DNA of 64,000 nucleotides from Snodgrassella gandavensis. GTDB lineage: Bacteria > Pseudomonadota > Gammaproteobacteria > Burkholderiales > Neisseriaceae. Position 1 is the stretch's first letter, and every line of letters starts with the position of its first letter. Made by a program: the position numbers and the translations under genes. A model generated the notes under the pieces. That model did not search any database. It was not told where the DNA came from and saw only the letters and a program-made list of their open reading frames with translations. Below are positions 1 to 9,703 of the stretch, piece after piece. Location: NCBI RefSeq assembly GCF_914768025.1, contig NZ_CAJZCE010000006.1, forward strand, positions 1-64,000, given 5' to 3'.

Positions 1-1134
1 TAAGCGACTGAATAGCGGTATCATATTGCTTATAATTATTGATTAAATCCGCCAAATCATCAGTATCAAAATTCTTCTCCAGCACATAGGTCATTACTGC
101 TGGTGAAAAAGAATGCCCAACAACAGATACCACTTTATCAGTACATTCCAGTAACCTGACTGCACTATTATCATCTATTGGTACTGTAATCAGCCTCAAT
201 GCCTCCGCATAATCAAACAATTCCGCATTTTCAGCGATTAAGTCCACATAGTCTGCAATATTTTCCTGTAGATAATCCAAAACTGCTTCTTCACCGCAAT
301 GCGCCCTTATAAATTCCAAAGCCCGAGCATTTTGCTTGATTGAAACTAAATCAATATGTTCATTCGCCTGTTTTACTATAAGCGACTGAATAGCGGTATC
401 ATATTGCTTATAATTATTGATTAAATCCGCCAAATCATCAGTATCAAAATTCTTCTCCAGCACATAGGTCATTACTGCTGGTGAAAAAGCTTGCTCAACA
501 ACAGATACCACTTTATCAGTACATTCCAGTAACCTCACTGCACTATTATCATCAACTGGTACTGTAATCAGCCTCAATGCCTCCGCATAATCAAACAATT
601 CCGCATTTTCAGCGATTAAATCTATATAGTCTGCAATATTAGCCTGTAGATAATCGAAAACTGCTTCTTCACCGCAATGCGCCCTTATAAATTCCAAAGC
701 CTGAGCATTTTGCTTGATTGAAACTAAATCAATATGTTCATTCGCCTGTTTTACTATAAGCGCCTGAATAGCGGTATCATATTGCTTATAATTATTGATT
801 AAATCCGCCAAATCATCAGTATCAAAATTGTTCTCCAGCACATAGGTCATTACCGCTGGTGAAAAAGAATGCTCAATAACAGATACCACTTTATCAGTAC
901 ATTCCAGTAACCTGATTGCACTATTATCATCTATTGGTACTGTAATTAGCCTCAATGCCTCCGCATAATCAAACAATTCGGTATTTTCAGCTACTAAATC
1001 CAGATAGTTAGTAAAATTTTTCTGGATAAAGTATAAAGCATCCTCTTCATCATAATTATTTCTGATAAATTTCAAGGTATTTATACTCTCTGATTTATCA
1101 TTTTCTAGTTCCAAACAAATTATTTTTTCATCAA
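1..1134. repeat. 378-bp in-frame tandem repeat (three copies visible)
   Basis: Copies begin at 1, 379 and 757, an exact period of 378 bp (126 codons), inside the YobI-like gene. The first two copies differ at only a handful of positions; the third matches well until about 980 and then drifts up to 1134. Each copy encodes a helical unit with segments such as DDLADLINNYKQYDTAIQSL and VPIDDNSAVRLLECTDK. The array may continue beyond the left edge. Confidence 0.9.
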
Positions 1135-4081
1135 TCAGGATTTTAAATTTATTTCTACTTATACTATCAATATTGAAATTGGGTTGCCAAAAACCTAAAG
1201 TTGATAATATTTCTCTATATTTATTATCACTGATATTTTGATTAATAATTACTTTATCAAAAAACTTACGTCTCACCTCTACGTTTTCATCATTACGGAT
1301 TGGTTTAAAATCTAGAACTTTTTTATTACTGTTTATAAATTCAATTAAAGGTTCATCCACTTCTTGCGCATGTTGAAAATAACACAGAATATTTTCTTCG
1401 TTATAGTCAAGTTTGCCCGGATACAATAATTTTTGCCATAACTCTGTATTTTCAACCGTATCTAATCTAGTAATGGTTGTACACAGATAATCTATATATT
1501 CCAGCTTGTGTTCTTCAGTAATATCTTGGTGATTTAACAGTTGTAATACCTCTGTTTCATCATCTTTTATCTGTTTTTGACAATTAGCCAATAGTATATG
1601 CATGTAGGCGTCTATATTTTGTGCAATATACTGGGCTAAAGGGGTATCAGTCTCACTTATAATACTTGTGTAATTCTTATGAAGAATATCATCATTGTTT
1701 GCAGAAGAATATTGCGTAGCCAGCATTAATTGAATATTGGTAAAATTCAGCTCATACAAGTTATTCTGATAAACAGCATCAAATAAATCTTTATTAGCAG
1801 TTTCATATTCAATTTCCTTAAATTTGATTTCCAGAAATCTGAATTGTTGCATCAACTGTGTTACATCAGGATCAGTAATATTTAAATAATCACTGGTATT
1901 GGCAATATAACTGCTTAAAATACAGCTATCTGTATTTATTTTTACAATAATATCCCGTGATGAAAAATATAAGGTTTTTATCGAATAATCTTTAATTATA
2001 TTTTTTGAAACTGTTGTGCTATTTGACATAAGCATAAAAGCCTGTGGGCAATGCTTATTTAATAACTGTACAAATCGTTCTAAATTTTTCTCATTGGATG
2101 ACGGCCAAAATGCATTGATAAATTTCAGATTATCTTCATGCGCCAATTGATTCAAAACAGCAACTAATTCATTAATATAGTCTTGAGAACAATTTAATAG
2201 ATAATTAAGTAAATTAATATTTAATACCTCTGATTTTTCAAATATGCTCTGCTGGCGCTGAAGTTTTCCAGTAATTAACTTAGGATTATTTAGTTTATAT
2301 TCATACTCCTTAGCTACTTCATCTGTCACACTACGAAGAAAAGTTTTATCTGCTATAGTCAAACTGTTAGGATAGAAATAAGTCATATAATCCGCATAGG
2401 TTTCATCAATATAGCCATTACGAATCAAATATTTTAATAGAGAGAAGTATGGACTAGCTTTTATATCTAAAATTTCTTTATTTTTATCACAATGCTCTAA
2501 GCATCCAGAAAAAATTTGATCAATATTCTCCTTATTAAGAATACGCTTTAATTTTTTATCTTGTAAAGAGAATATTTCTATATGAATATTCCTTATTTCT
2601 TCTTGAAGCGATTCTATTTTTTCTCCATGTTTATTTTCTTCAATTTCTTTCAATTGCATTAGTTTATCTAATTTTTTTAATAACTCTTCTCTTTCAACCT
2701 TAGTATAAAGTGGTTTATTATTAAAGACAGTAAAGACAAACCCTTGATTAAGCTGTAAACATGCAAAATCTATTGGAAACAGATTTTTATAGGTAATCAA
2801 TGCAAACATTTTATCGGCATTAAGTTGTGTGTGATTTAATTTGGAAAAATACAGATGAAATTCATTACAGATATTTTTTAGTAGCCTCATATCATTAATA
2901 TATAAAGATATTCCTTCCAAGAAACCTTTATCTATTTCATGATTATCTACATACCCCTTTAAAAATATTATTAGTTGATCATAGGAATTCGAGCCGTCAA
3001 CAACAGGAATAACCGGAATAATAAAATCAAAAAATTTTGTTCTGTCTTTGGTGGAAAAGATATCATCACGCAGCAAATAGAAAAATCTCAATGTATGCTT
3101 TTTCTGATACTGTTTAAGCTGATTATTCGCTAGAGTATTGATTTCCCGTAACCGTTCAAAGATATGCCGGTTCTCAAACCGGTCGATATCTTCAAATACA
3201 ATTACATCTACATTAGCATGGGCGAATATATACACTACTTCATTTAAATACCTGTCAAAAAAAGAATCACTGCATTCCGTGACAATTTCTATTTCATTGC
3301 CCTGTAATTTTAGTTTTTTGAATATATTTTTATGTTTCTGGATTTTAATTACATAGTTGAGAAAAATTGCAAACAAAGCAATATTCCATATACCACAAGA
3401 CAATATGAAGCTATTAGTTGTTGACGTTAGTAACAAATCTTTTAAGCAACTATCATCCAAAGATAAAACAAACGCTTTCCATGCCGCCGAGAAAATAATA
3501 TCCAGCATCAGAAGAATAAAAATAATACTACTTATAGTGATACCCAATAAATCTCTTTTACTGATTATTCTTTTAACAGCAAAATTGCTTTGCGGTATTT
3601 GTTCCGCTGGAATTTGATGAATCAGCTGATTAAGAATCTTAGCTTCCAGAACAGCTAACTCATTAGTCGCATGTACTGAATTTTCTTTGTCGTTTGGGTG
3701 TGCAGATAATTGATTATTTTCTGAACGAAAATGAGCCAGTGATATATGCAAAAACTTTTTGTTTTTACTCTGGCTTTCGTCTTGGCGGTTGTTTACTTGA
3801 ATACGTTTAATCTCCTCTTTATACGATTCAATCAGGCTGCTTTTACCCGAACCATATGCGCCTGATATTCCTACATTTCTGACATCTTCGTGTTCAAACA
3901 CATAATCGAATGCTTCTTGATAAGCATCTAATTTTACATCGGTATAAGGTGTTAATTTCTGATACTCATATTTTTTCTCTTTTTGTATATCAGCAGAATT
4001 TTTCTGCTTATTTGGATTTATTTTGTTCCGAATCCAACTCCACCTCCTTTTTAAAGACGATTTAATATTCATATTAGTCAT
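1..4081 (-). CDS. YobI-like P-loop NTPase with tandem 126-aa repeats (partial, C-terminus off window)
   Basis: The minus-strand frame is open without a stop from ATG 4081 to the window edge, at least 1360 codons; I checked it across the whole stretch. A Walker A (GAYGSGKS, about residues 74-81) is followed by two hydrophobic segments (about 175-200 and 222-243) and then a Walker B-like VIVFEDID (about 293-300). This arrangement of a P-loop split by a membrane hairpin is typical of the YobI-type P-loop NTPases, which are large proteins suspected of roles in bacterial conflict. A short coiled coil (about residues 460-520) and a long all-helical region follow, ending in 126-residue repeats. No clear Shine-Dalgarno is visible; a second ATG lies at 4072. 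The family call is from motif order and memory; the function is unknown. The region is AT-rich compared with the core genes, which suggests accessory DNA. Confidence 0.75.
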   Translation of the reverse strand, partial: MTNMNIKSSLKRRWSWIRNKINPNKQKNSADIQKEKKYEYQKLTPYTDVKLDAYQEAFDYVFEHEDVRNVGISGAYGSGKSSLIESYKEEIKRIQVNNRQDESQSKNKKFLHISLAHFRSENNQLSAHPNDKENSVHATNELAVLEAKILNQLIHQIPAEQIPQSNFAVKRIISKRDLLGITISSIIFILLMLDIIFSAAWKAFVLSLDDSCLKDLLLTSTTNSFILSCGIWNIALFAIFLNYVIKIQKHKNIFKKLKLQGNEIEIVTECSDSFFDRYLNEVVYIFAHANVDVIVFEDIDRFENRHIFERLREINTLANNQLKQYQKKHTLRFFYLLRDDIFSTKDRTKFFDFIIPVIPVVDGSNSYDQLIIFLKGYVDNHEIDKGFLEGISLYINDMRLLKNICNEFHLYFSKLNHTQLNADKMFALITYKNLFPIDFACLQLNQGFVFTVFNNKPLYTKVEREELLKKLDKLMQLKEIEENKHGEKIESLQEEIRNIHIEIFSLQDKKLKRILNKENIDQIFSGCLEHCDKNKEILDIKASPYFSLLKYLIRNGYIDETYADYMTYFYPNSLTIADKTFLRSVTDEVAKEYEYKLNNPKLITGKLQRQQSIFEKSEVLNINLLNYLLNCSQDYINELVAVLNQLAHEDNLKFINAFWPSSNEKNLERFVQLLNKHCPQAFMLMSNSTTVSKNIIKDYSIKTLYFSSRDIIVKINTDSCILSSYIANTSDYLNITDPDVTQLMQQFRFLEIKFKEIEYETANKDLFDAVYQNNLYELNFTNIQLMLATQYSSANNDDILHKNYTSIISETDTPLAQYIAQNIDAYMHILLANCQKQIKDDETEVLQLLNHQDITEEHKLEYIDYLCTTITRLDTVENTELWQKLLYPGKLDYNEENILCYFQHAQEVDEPLIEFINSNKKVLDFKPIRNDENVEVRRKFFDKVIINQNISDNKYREILSTLGFWQPNFNIDSISRNKFKILIDEKIICLELENDKSESINTLKFIRNNYDEEDALYFIQKNFTNYLDLVAENTELFDYAEALRLITVPIDDNSAIRLLECTDKVVSVIEHSFSPAVMTYVLENNFDTDDLADLINNYKQYDTAIQALIVKQANEHIDLVSIKQNAQALEFIRAHCGEEAVFDYLQANIADYIDLIAENAELFDYAEALRLITVPVDDNSAVRLLECTDKVVSVVEQAFSPAVMTYVLEKNFDTDDLADLINNYKQYDTAIQSLIVKQANEHIDLVSIKQNARALEFIRAHCGEEAVLDYLQENIADYVDLIAENAELFDYAEALRLITVPIDDNSAVRLLECTDKVVSVVGHSFSPAVMTYVLEKNFDTDDLADLINNYKQYDTAIQSL

Positions 4082-4441
4082 GTTTAGAATTATTCAGCCA
4101 GTAATATACAAATTTGCATTTTAGTGTATATTTTTACTAAAAATCAATATTCTAAACATTGATATTTGCCGCTAGCTATTGCTGCAAATAATTTTGAATA
4201 CTATAATATCCAAGTCATTCCTTTTATAGGCTACACAATAAGCCTGGATATCTGCCACCATCGGTGCACAAGCCAATCAGTTTAAAAACCAAGTTAGTTA
4301 GCTAAAATACATTACCTATATTGTTATCCCCTTTAAAATACTTCAACCATGCTTAAATAAATATCCAGAGATTTTTACTAAATTCTGGCAATCATCAGTT
4401 GATGCTCGCCAGAATCAAAGAATCTTTCAACTTAGCAGATA
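4082..4441. other. Intergenic, AT-rich, no gene seen
   Basis: This 360-bp stretch lies between the LRR gene stop and the YobI-like gene start, both on minus. No ORF with coding character and no convincing terminator is visible. It should carry the promoter of the YobI-like gene. Confidence 0.5.
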
Positions 4442-6091
4442 TTATTTAAAAGATAGTTTTTGCTGCAACTGCGCGACACAATCTCTTGCTGCCTGTTTAA
4501 GTTCACTGGCTTCTGGATTGATAAATTCTTTGTTGACATACTGTTCGAATTGTTCCAGATTGCCAATGAGGAATTCATTCATAAAAATTTTAAATTCTTC
4601 ATACAGATAGGCAGCAAAAATCGCTTTTTTTCTGGAAGTACAGTTTTTTCTGTAGGCAATGTTTTTTATCTTGTTAAGGCTCAGACTCAGCCATCTGACA
4701 TCCAGATTTTCAGGCAAATATCTGATGGCAGTATTTTTTAGATTGATGCCATGACTAAGCTTCAAATTATTCGGCAATTTACTGATTCTAGTGTCATTCA
4801 GTAACATGCATTTTTCTACTTTCAAACCTGCTGGTAAAGATTTAATTTTGGTTTTGCTTATATCCAGTGTATCACCTACATATAGATTGTCTGGCAGTTT
4901 TTTTATTTTGCTGTCACTTATTCTTAAATCAGTTTCTATGCGCAGATTATCAGGTAAATTTCTGATTTTGGTACCAGTTAAAACCAGTTCATTTATTTCT
5001 TGCAGATTTTCCGGTAGCCTGTCAATTGGGGAAAAACTTAAATCCAGTCCATTTTTAACATTGAAATTTTTGGGTAATTTTTTAACTCTGGTACATTGCA
5101 AGTTAAGGGTACCGCCAACGCTAAGGTTTTTAGGCAGCTTTTTAATATCTGTGCTTTCAAGATATAGCTCCCCACCTACACTTAAATTTTTCGGCAATTT
5201 TTTAATTTCAGAAAATTCCAGATTTAAACTATCTTTTATTTTCAGATTATCTGGAAGTTTCTTTATTTTGCTACAGGAGATATCTAAACTATCAAATCTG
5301 CCATTAAAATTTTTCAACATTTGATAGATTTTTGTGCCGGACAATGACAGCCAGCCGTTTACTGTAAGATTTACCGGTAATCTTTTAATCCATGTGGCAT
5401 TCAGATTTAAATCTCCATTGATAGTTAAATTAGGCGGCAATTCTTCAATACCAGTATTGCATAAATCTAAACTACCTTTGACAACTAAATCATCAGGAAA
5501 TTCTTTTATTTTGGTACTACGAAGATCCAAGCTACCGGCCACATTGAGATTTGCCGGAAGTACTTTAATTTGCGTACTGCTTAAATCCAGATCACCATGT
5601 ACATATAAATCATCAGGTAAAATATCGATTGGACAGTTTTTCAGACATATGCTACCTTTTATATTGAATTTTTCTGGTAGTTTGGTAATGACGGTTTCTG
5701 AAGCGTCAAAATCGCCCATTACCGTCAAATTTTCTGGTAATACATCAATTCTAGTATGAAATATATGCAAGTAACCATTGATGGTTAAATTTTCTGGTAA
5801 TGCATCAATAGGTGTATAACTCAAATTCAGGCTACCGCCAATTTTTAAATCTGCCGGTAGTGCTTTAATTTGTGTAGATATCAAATATAACCCCCCTTGT
5901 ACAATCAAATTATTGGGCAGTTTTTCTATTTTGTTGCCATATAAATCTAAATCACCATAAACTGTTAAATTATCAGGTAATTTTTCCAGACCGATTTGTC
6001 TTAAATTTAGATTTTCAAGTACACTAATAGTGTGATTTGCAATAGTATATTTAATTTGTTTTTGATCTAATATTTCAATAAATTTTTCCAT
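4442..6091 (-). CDS. Leucine-rich repeat protein of 20-residue repeats
   Basis: The 549-residue protein consists, from about residue 35 to 475, of roughly 22 consecutive 20-residue leucine-rich repeats with consensus LPxNLxVxGxLxLxxTxIKx. The repeat length recalls the short bacterial LRRs of YopM/IpaH effectors, but the pattern differs. No signal peptide, membrane segment or catalytic domain is visible. The first 30 residues and the last 75, which are helical and basic, flank the repeats. Such solenoids bind proteins; the partner here is unknown. It lies 360 bp downstream of the YobI-like NTPase gene on the same strand, so the two may form one accessory locus. Start is ATG 6091 without an obvious Shine-Dalgarno. 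It could be a secreted effector or an intracellular recognition protein; the sequence does not decide. Confidence 0.8.
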   Translation of the reverse strand: MEKFIEILDQKQIKYTIANHTISVLENLNLRQIGLEKLPDNLTVYGDLDLYGNKIEKLPNNLIVQGGLYLISTQIKALPADLKIGGSLNLSYTPIDALPENLTINGYLHIFHTRIDVLPENLTVMGDFDASETVITKLPEKFNIKGSICLKNCPIDILPDDLYVHGDLDLSSTQIKVLPANLNVAGSLDLRSTKIKEFPDDLVVKGSLDLCNTGIEELPPNLTINGDLNLNATWIKRLPVNLTVNGWLSLSGTKIYQMLKNFNGRFDSLDISCSKIKKLPDNLKIKDSLNLEFSEIKKLPKNLSVGGELYLESTDIKKLPKNLSVGGTLNLQCTRVKKLPKNFNVKNGLDLSFSPIDRLPENLQEINELVLTGTKIRNLPDNLRIETDLRISDSKIKKLPDNLYVGDTLDISKTKIKSLPAGLKVEKCMLLNDTRISKLPNNLKLSHGINLKNTAIRYLPENLDVRWLSLSLNKIKNIAYRKNCTSRKKAIFAAYLYEEFKIFMNEFLIGNLEQFEQYVNKEFINPEASELKQAARDCVAQLQQKLSFK

Positions 6092-6771
6092 TTGTCTAAA
6101 TCTGTGTAGTTATAAACATTAATAAAATATGATATAGGTATTTATTCAAATTATTTATGCATATGTAATATGTGTTGGGTTGATGATATTTATGCAAAAC
6201 TAATTTGATAAATATGTTAAATAGATATAATCTATAATTTGATAGCACACGATTTTGTGTATTTTTCTTCAAAAAAATAATTTTTATTTATTTGAGAAAG
6301 AAATAAACACGTGCAGTTTAGCCGGAATCGGGCTGCTTTTGTGGTTGTTGAAAGAAAGAAAATTAATACAGCTACAATATAGAAATAATACATTGCTGAA
6401 AGTTGTTTAACTGCTAGCTCTAGCAGTAGTGAGGTACTGCAAATGTACACCAAAGAATAATATGTGTAAATAATCTTCTGATGATAAAGGGCCACTATTT
6501 ACGAAGTGTTGGTTAAAAACATCTTAAATAGTCATCCATACACTGCTGCCAGAGCTTATTCAGGTAAATTATGTTGTTACGTTTCGATGCTGGCTAGCAT
6601 CCTTTGCCGCTATAAATTAGTCACTTTTTATTAATTCAATCTCGCTATAATTACAGGATGCTGCTCACACATGAGTTTTTAATTGATGTAGTCAGACTAT
6701 ACAGGTGGCACACTGCTGCCTGATTTCTGGTTATTACTTTGTTTTGTTCAAAAAGGCATTACGGATAATTT
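6092..6771. other. AT-rich intergenic region, no supported gene
   Basis: This 680-bp region separates the divergent LRR gene and galE. A minus-strand ORF of 87 residues (6232-6495) is present but lacks a recognisable ribosome site or family. Promoters for both flanking genes must lie here; I could not assign them. Confidence 0.4.
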
Positions 6772-7800
6772 ATGGCCATTCTGGTAACAGGCGGCGCCGG
6801 CTTTATCGGCTCCCATACCTCTGTACAGTTACTCAATGCCGGCCACGATGTGGTTATTATTGATAATCTGTGCAATGCTTCACCTGCGGTATTACCGCGT
6901 TTAAGCCGGATTACTGGTAAAGAAGTAACATTTTATCAGGGAGATATTCGTGATCGCGGTTTGCTGCAAGATATTTTTACCCGTCACTGCATTGAGCATG
7001 TGCTACATTTTGCCGGTTTGAAAGCGGTAGGTGAAAGTGTGCGCGAGCCACTGAAATATTATGATAATAATGTCAGTGGTAGTTTGATTCTGGTGGAAGA
7101 AATGGCGAAAGCCGAGGTATTTAATCTGGTGTTCAGCTCTTCCGCCACGGTGTATGGTACGCCGGATACAGTTCCGATTGATGAAAGCGCTGCTACCGGT
7201 GGCACAACCAATCCATATGGTACATCCAAATATATGGTAGAGCGGATGTTAATGGATATACAGGCGACAGATGCGCGCTGGAGTATCACCTTACTGCGTT
7301 ATTTCAATCCGGTAGGTGCGCATGAATCCGGCCTGATTGGTGAAGACCCGAATGGCATTCCGAATAATCTGCTGCCGTATATCTGTCAGGTAGCGGTAGG
7401 CAAGCTGGCACAATTATCGGTATTTGGTGATGATTATCCTACTGCCGATGGTACGGGTGTACGTGATTATATTCATGTGATGGATCTGGCCGATGGGCAT
7501 TTAAGTGCTATGCGCGCTACGGGCAATCGGCCGGGTGTACATATTTACAATCTGGGTACGGGTCAGGGCTATTCGGTACTGGAAATTGTGCGCGCTTTTG
7601 AAGCAGCCAGCGGCCAGAAAATTCCTTATCAGATTGTTCCTCGCCGCGCCGGCGACATAGCTAGCTGCTATGCCAATCCTGAGCGCGCTGCACAGGAACT
7701 GGGCTGGCAGGCACAGCGTGATCTGGCTTGTATGATGGCCGATGCCTGGCGCTGGCAAGAACTCAATCCGCAAGGTTATGGCAGTGCTGATTTGGCCTGA
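6772..7800 (+). CDS. galE: UDP-glucose 4-epimerase
   Basis: GalE interconverts UDP-glucose and UDP-galactose with bound NAD+, supplying galactose for surface glycans and the Leloir pathway. The 342-residue protein has the normal family length. It starts with the Rossmann motif GGAGFIGSH (residues 7-15) and has the SDR triad with Ser in SSSATVYG (about 122-129), Tyr149 and Lys153 in YGTSK. The ending, [13 protein letters not shown], is typical of the family. ATG 6772 is preceded by GGATAATTT, a usable ribosome site. It is monocistronic, closed by a strong hairpin 20 bp downstream. Confidence is high. Confidence 0.96.
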   Translation: MAILVTGGAGFIGSHTSVQLLNAGHDVVIIDNLCNASPAVLPRLSRITGKEVTFYQGDIRDRGLLQDIFTRHCIEHVLHFAGLKAVGESVREPLKYYDNNVSGSLILVEEMAKAEVFNLVFSSSATVYGTPDTVPIDESAATGGTTNPYGTSKYMVERMLMDIQATDARWSITLLRYFNPVGAHESGLIGEDPNGIPNNLLPYICQVAVGKLAQLSVFGDDYPTADGTGVRDYIHVMDLADGHLSAMRATGNRPGVHIYNLGTGQGYSVLEIVRAFEAASGQKIPYQIVPRRAGDIASCYANPERAAQELGWQAQRDLACMMADAWRWQELNPQGYGSADLA

Positions 7801-7821
7801 TTGCTGCCATTCCTATATTTA

Positions 7822-7862
7822 AACATCAAAGCCACTGAGGATATCAGTGGCTTTGATGTTTT
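7822..7862 (+). terminator. Rho-independent terminator of galE
   Basis: A perfect 17-bp inverted repeat (7822-7838 with 7844-7860, loop of 5) is followed by a T-rich tract. It is placed directly after galE. Confidence 0.9.
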
Positions 7863-7993
7863 CGGTTTTTGAGTTTTGATGCAAAATTTAACGCTAATCG
7901 CTAAGCCGCTCCTGAAAAATAGGTTTAAAGATACTTGAGATCGTTACCGGTTAACTATCGCTAACTAACTGGTAAGACATATTATAATATAAT

Positions 7994-8012
7994 GATAATA
8001 ATTATCAATATC
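7994..8012. promoter_or_regulatory. Fur-box-like operator
   Basis: The 19-mer GATAATAATTATCAATATC matches the classical Fur consensus GATAATGATAATCATTATC at 16 of 19 positions. It lies in the galE-tldD gap, upstream of a hairpin-rich stretch and 180 bp before tldD. Fur with Fe2+ would repress transcription from an overlapping promoter. Identification rests on the consensus match only; AT-richness raises the chance of coincidence. Confidence 0.5.
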
Positions 8013-8028
8013 ATTGTAGTAATTTTTA

Positions 8029-8113
8029 CATAATGTTTTTTCCTGTCGCTAAAACAATTCTGCTTCTGCTTTTGATGCGACAGATGGCTGTCACACAGAG
8101 ACAGCTTGTTTTC
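8029..8113 (+). ncRNA. Candidate Fur-controlled small RNA
   Basis: Downstream of the Fur-like site is a CATAAT -10-like hexamer (8029-8034), then two stem-loops: CTGTCGC 8043-8049 with GCGACAG 8077-8083 (7 bp, perfect), and GCTGTC 8087-8092 with GACAGC 8100-8105 followed by TTGTTTTC. The second has the form of a Rho-independent terminator. No convincing coding frame occupies the stretch. A short iron-controlled RNA here would be analogous to Neisseria NrrF, but I did not recognise the sequence itself. The 5' end is only approximate. Confidence 0.35.
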
Positions 8114-8193
8114 GGTATAATTGCCCACAATTGTATTCTGGTTAAACCATTTCCCTGTTTGTGCTTTTGTCACAACTCAACCTTTTATTGCTC

Positions 8194-9645
8194 ATGCCTA
8201 TCTCTACTCAAACTGCTCAACTTGTGCACCAACAGCTACTGGCCGATAACGAGCTGGCCGTGGCTGATTTTACTCATGCATTGTCACTGATGGGTGCTCA
8301 CCACATTGATTATGCCGATATCTACTGCCAGCGCAGTACTTATGAAAGCTGGCATCTGGAAGAAGGCATGGTGAAATCAGGCAGTTTCCAGATTGAGCAG
8401 GGCGTGGGGGTACGCGCGGTAAGTGGGGAAAAAACGGCGTTTGCCTATGCCGATAATCTGAATGTACAGGCATTAACCAATGCTGCGCAGGCGGTACGGG
8501 CGATTGGTCAGGCCGGGCAGCAGCGATCAGTTGGCCTGACTACGCCACCGCTGGCCAAACCATTGTATAGTATGGCCAATCCGATGCTAAGTCTGGATGC
8601 GGCAGCCAAAGTGGCTTTATTGCAGCGGGTGGAAACACTGGCAAAAGCAGCAGATCCGCGCATTGTGCAGGTAATGGCCGGACTGGTATGCGAACACGAG
8701 CTGATTTATCTGGCACGGCTGGATGGACGGATACATACTGATATTCGCCCGCTGGTGCGCTTGTCAGTGACGGTAATTGCCAAACAGGGTGAGCGGCGTG
8801 AACAGGGCAGCAGTGGCGGTGGCGGCCGCTTTGACCTGGGCTATTTTGATGAAGCCATGCTTAAATCGTATGTGGATACAGCTGTGGCACAGGCGTTGAC
8901 TAATCTGGAGGCGCGTCCGGCACCAGCAGGTTCGATGACGGTGGTTTTGGGTAACGGCTGGCCGGGTGTATTGTTGCATGAAGCTGTTGGCCATGGTCTG
9001 GAAGGTGATTTTAACCGCAAGGGTACCAGTGCATTTGCCGGCCGACTGGGTGAGCGTGTTGCCGCGAAGGGGGTGACAGTGGTGGATCAGGGTAATATTG
9101 CTGAACGCCGCGGCTCTCTGAACATCGATGATGAGGGTAATGCTACCAGACGCACTGTGCTGATTGAAGACGGTATTTTATGCGGTTATTTGCAGGACGA
9201 AACCAATGCCCGCCTGATGGGGGTACCGGTAACCGGTAATGGCCGGCGTGAAAACTATGCTTCAGCACCGATGCCGCGTATGACTAATACTTATATGGAA
9301 AACGGCCAGCTTAATCCTGAAGAAATTATTGCTTCTGTCGATAAAGGCTTATATGCAGTGAATTTTGGTGGCGGACAGGTAGACATTACCAGCGGCAAGT
9401 TTGTATTCAGTGCTTCGGAAGCATGGTGGGTTGAAAACGGCAAGCTACAGTACCCGGTTAAAGGAGCCACCATCATCGGCAGCGGCCCTGAGGTATTAAA
9501 ACATGTCAGTATGATTGGTAATAACACCAGTCTGGACAGTGGTGTGGGCGTATGTGGTAAAGACGGCCAGAGCGTTCCGGTAGGTGTGGGGCAGCCCACT
9601 TTGCGTATTGATGCTGGCCTTACCGTTGGCGGTAGCCAAACTTAA
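8194..9645 (+). CDS. tldD: Metalloprotease TldD
   Basis: TldD is the zinc-bearing subunit of the TldD/TldE (PmbA) protease, known for trimming modified peptides such as microcin B17 and degrading unfolded peptides in the cytoplasm. The 483-residue product matches the usual length (about 481). It contains the family motif HEAVGHGLEGD with HEAVGH at residues 262-267, and the C-terminal glycine-rich GVGVCGKDGQ and GVGQPTLRIDAGLTVGG signatures. ATG 8194 was chosen over the upstream GTG 8161 because the longer form adds an unrelated leucine-rich stretch. The partner tldE/pmbA is not in the window. A strong terminator follows, so it is probably monocistronic. Confidence 0.95.
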   Translation: MPISTQTAQLVHQQLLADNELAVADFTHALSLMGAHHIDYADIYCQRSTYESWHLEEGMVKSGSFQIEQGVGVRAVSGEKTAFAYADNLNVQALTNAAQAVRAIGQAGQQRSVGLTTPPLAKPLYSMANPMLSLDAAAKVALLQRVETLAKAADPRIVQVMAGLVCEHELIYLARLDGRIHTDIRPLVRLSVTVIAKQGERREQGSSGGGGRFDLGYFDEAMLKSYVDTAVAQALTNLEARPAPAGSMTVVLGNGWPGVLLHEAVGHGLEGDFNRKGTSAFAGRLGERVAAKGVTVVDQGNIAERRGSLNIDDEGNATRRTVLIEDGILCGYLQDETNARLMGVPVTGNGRRENYASAPMPRMTNTYMENGQLNPEEIIASVDKGLYAVNFGGGQVDITSGKFVFSASEAWWVENGKLQYPVKGATIIGSGPEVLKHVSMIGNNTSLDSGVGVCGKDGQSVPVGVGQPTLRIDAGLTVGGSQT

Positions 9646-9662
9646 TCAGCACCAAACCAGTA

Positions 9663-9703
9663 AACAAAAACGGGCGAGCATTTCTGCGCCCGTTTTTGTT
9701 TTT
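9663..9703 (+). terminator. Rho-independent terminator of tldD
   Basis: A perfect 14-bp stem (9663-9676 with 9687-9700, GC-rich core CGGGCG/CGCCCG) is followed by TTT. It lies 17 bp after the tldD stop. Confidence 0.9.

Noticed and set aside
1-1134. CRISPR-like or IS repeats
   Set aside because: The repeat is 378 bp, in frame and without spacers; it is a protein-coding tandem repeat.
3138-3617. Two plus-strand ORFs of 72 and 86 residues
   Set aside because: They lie antisense within the continuous YobI-like frame and have no ribosome sites or family resemblance.
4460-5759. Plus-strand ORFs opposite the LRR gene
   Set aside because: They mirror the LRR periodicity on the other strand and have no independent support.
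6232-6495. Minus ORF, 87 residues with hydrophobic segment
   Set aside because: Very AT-rich, no ribosome site and no family; chance ORF is more likely.
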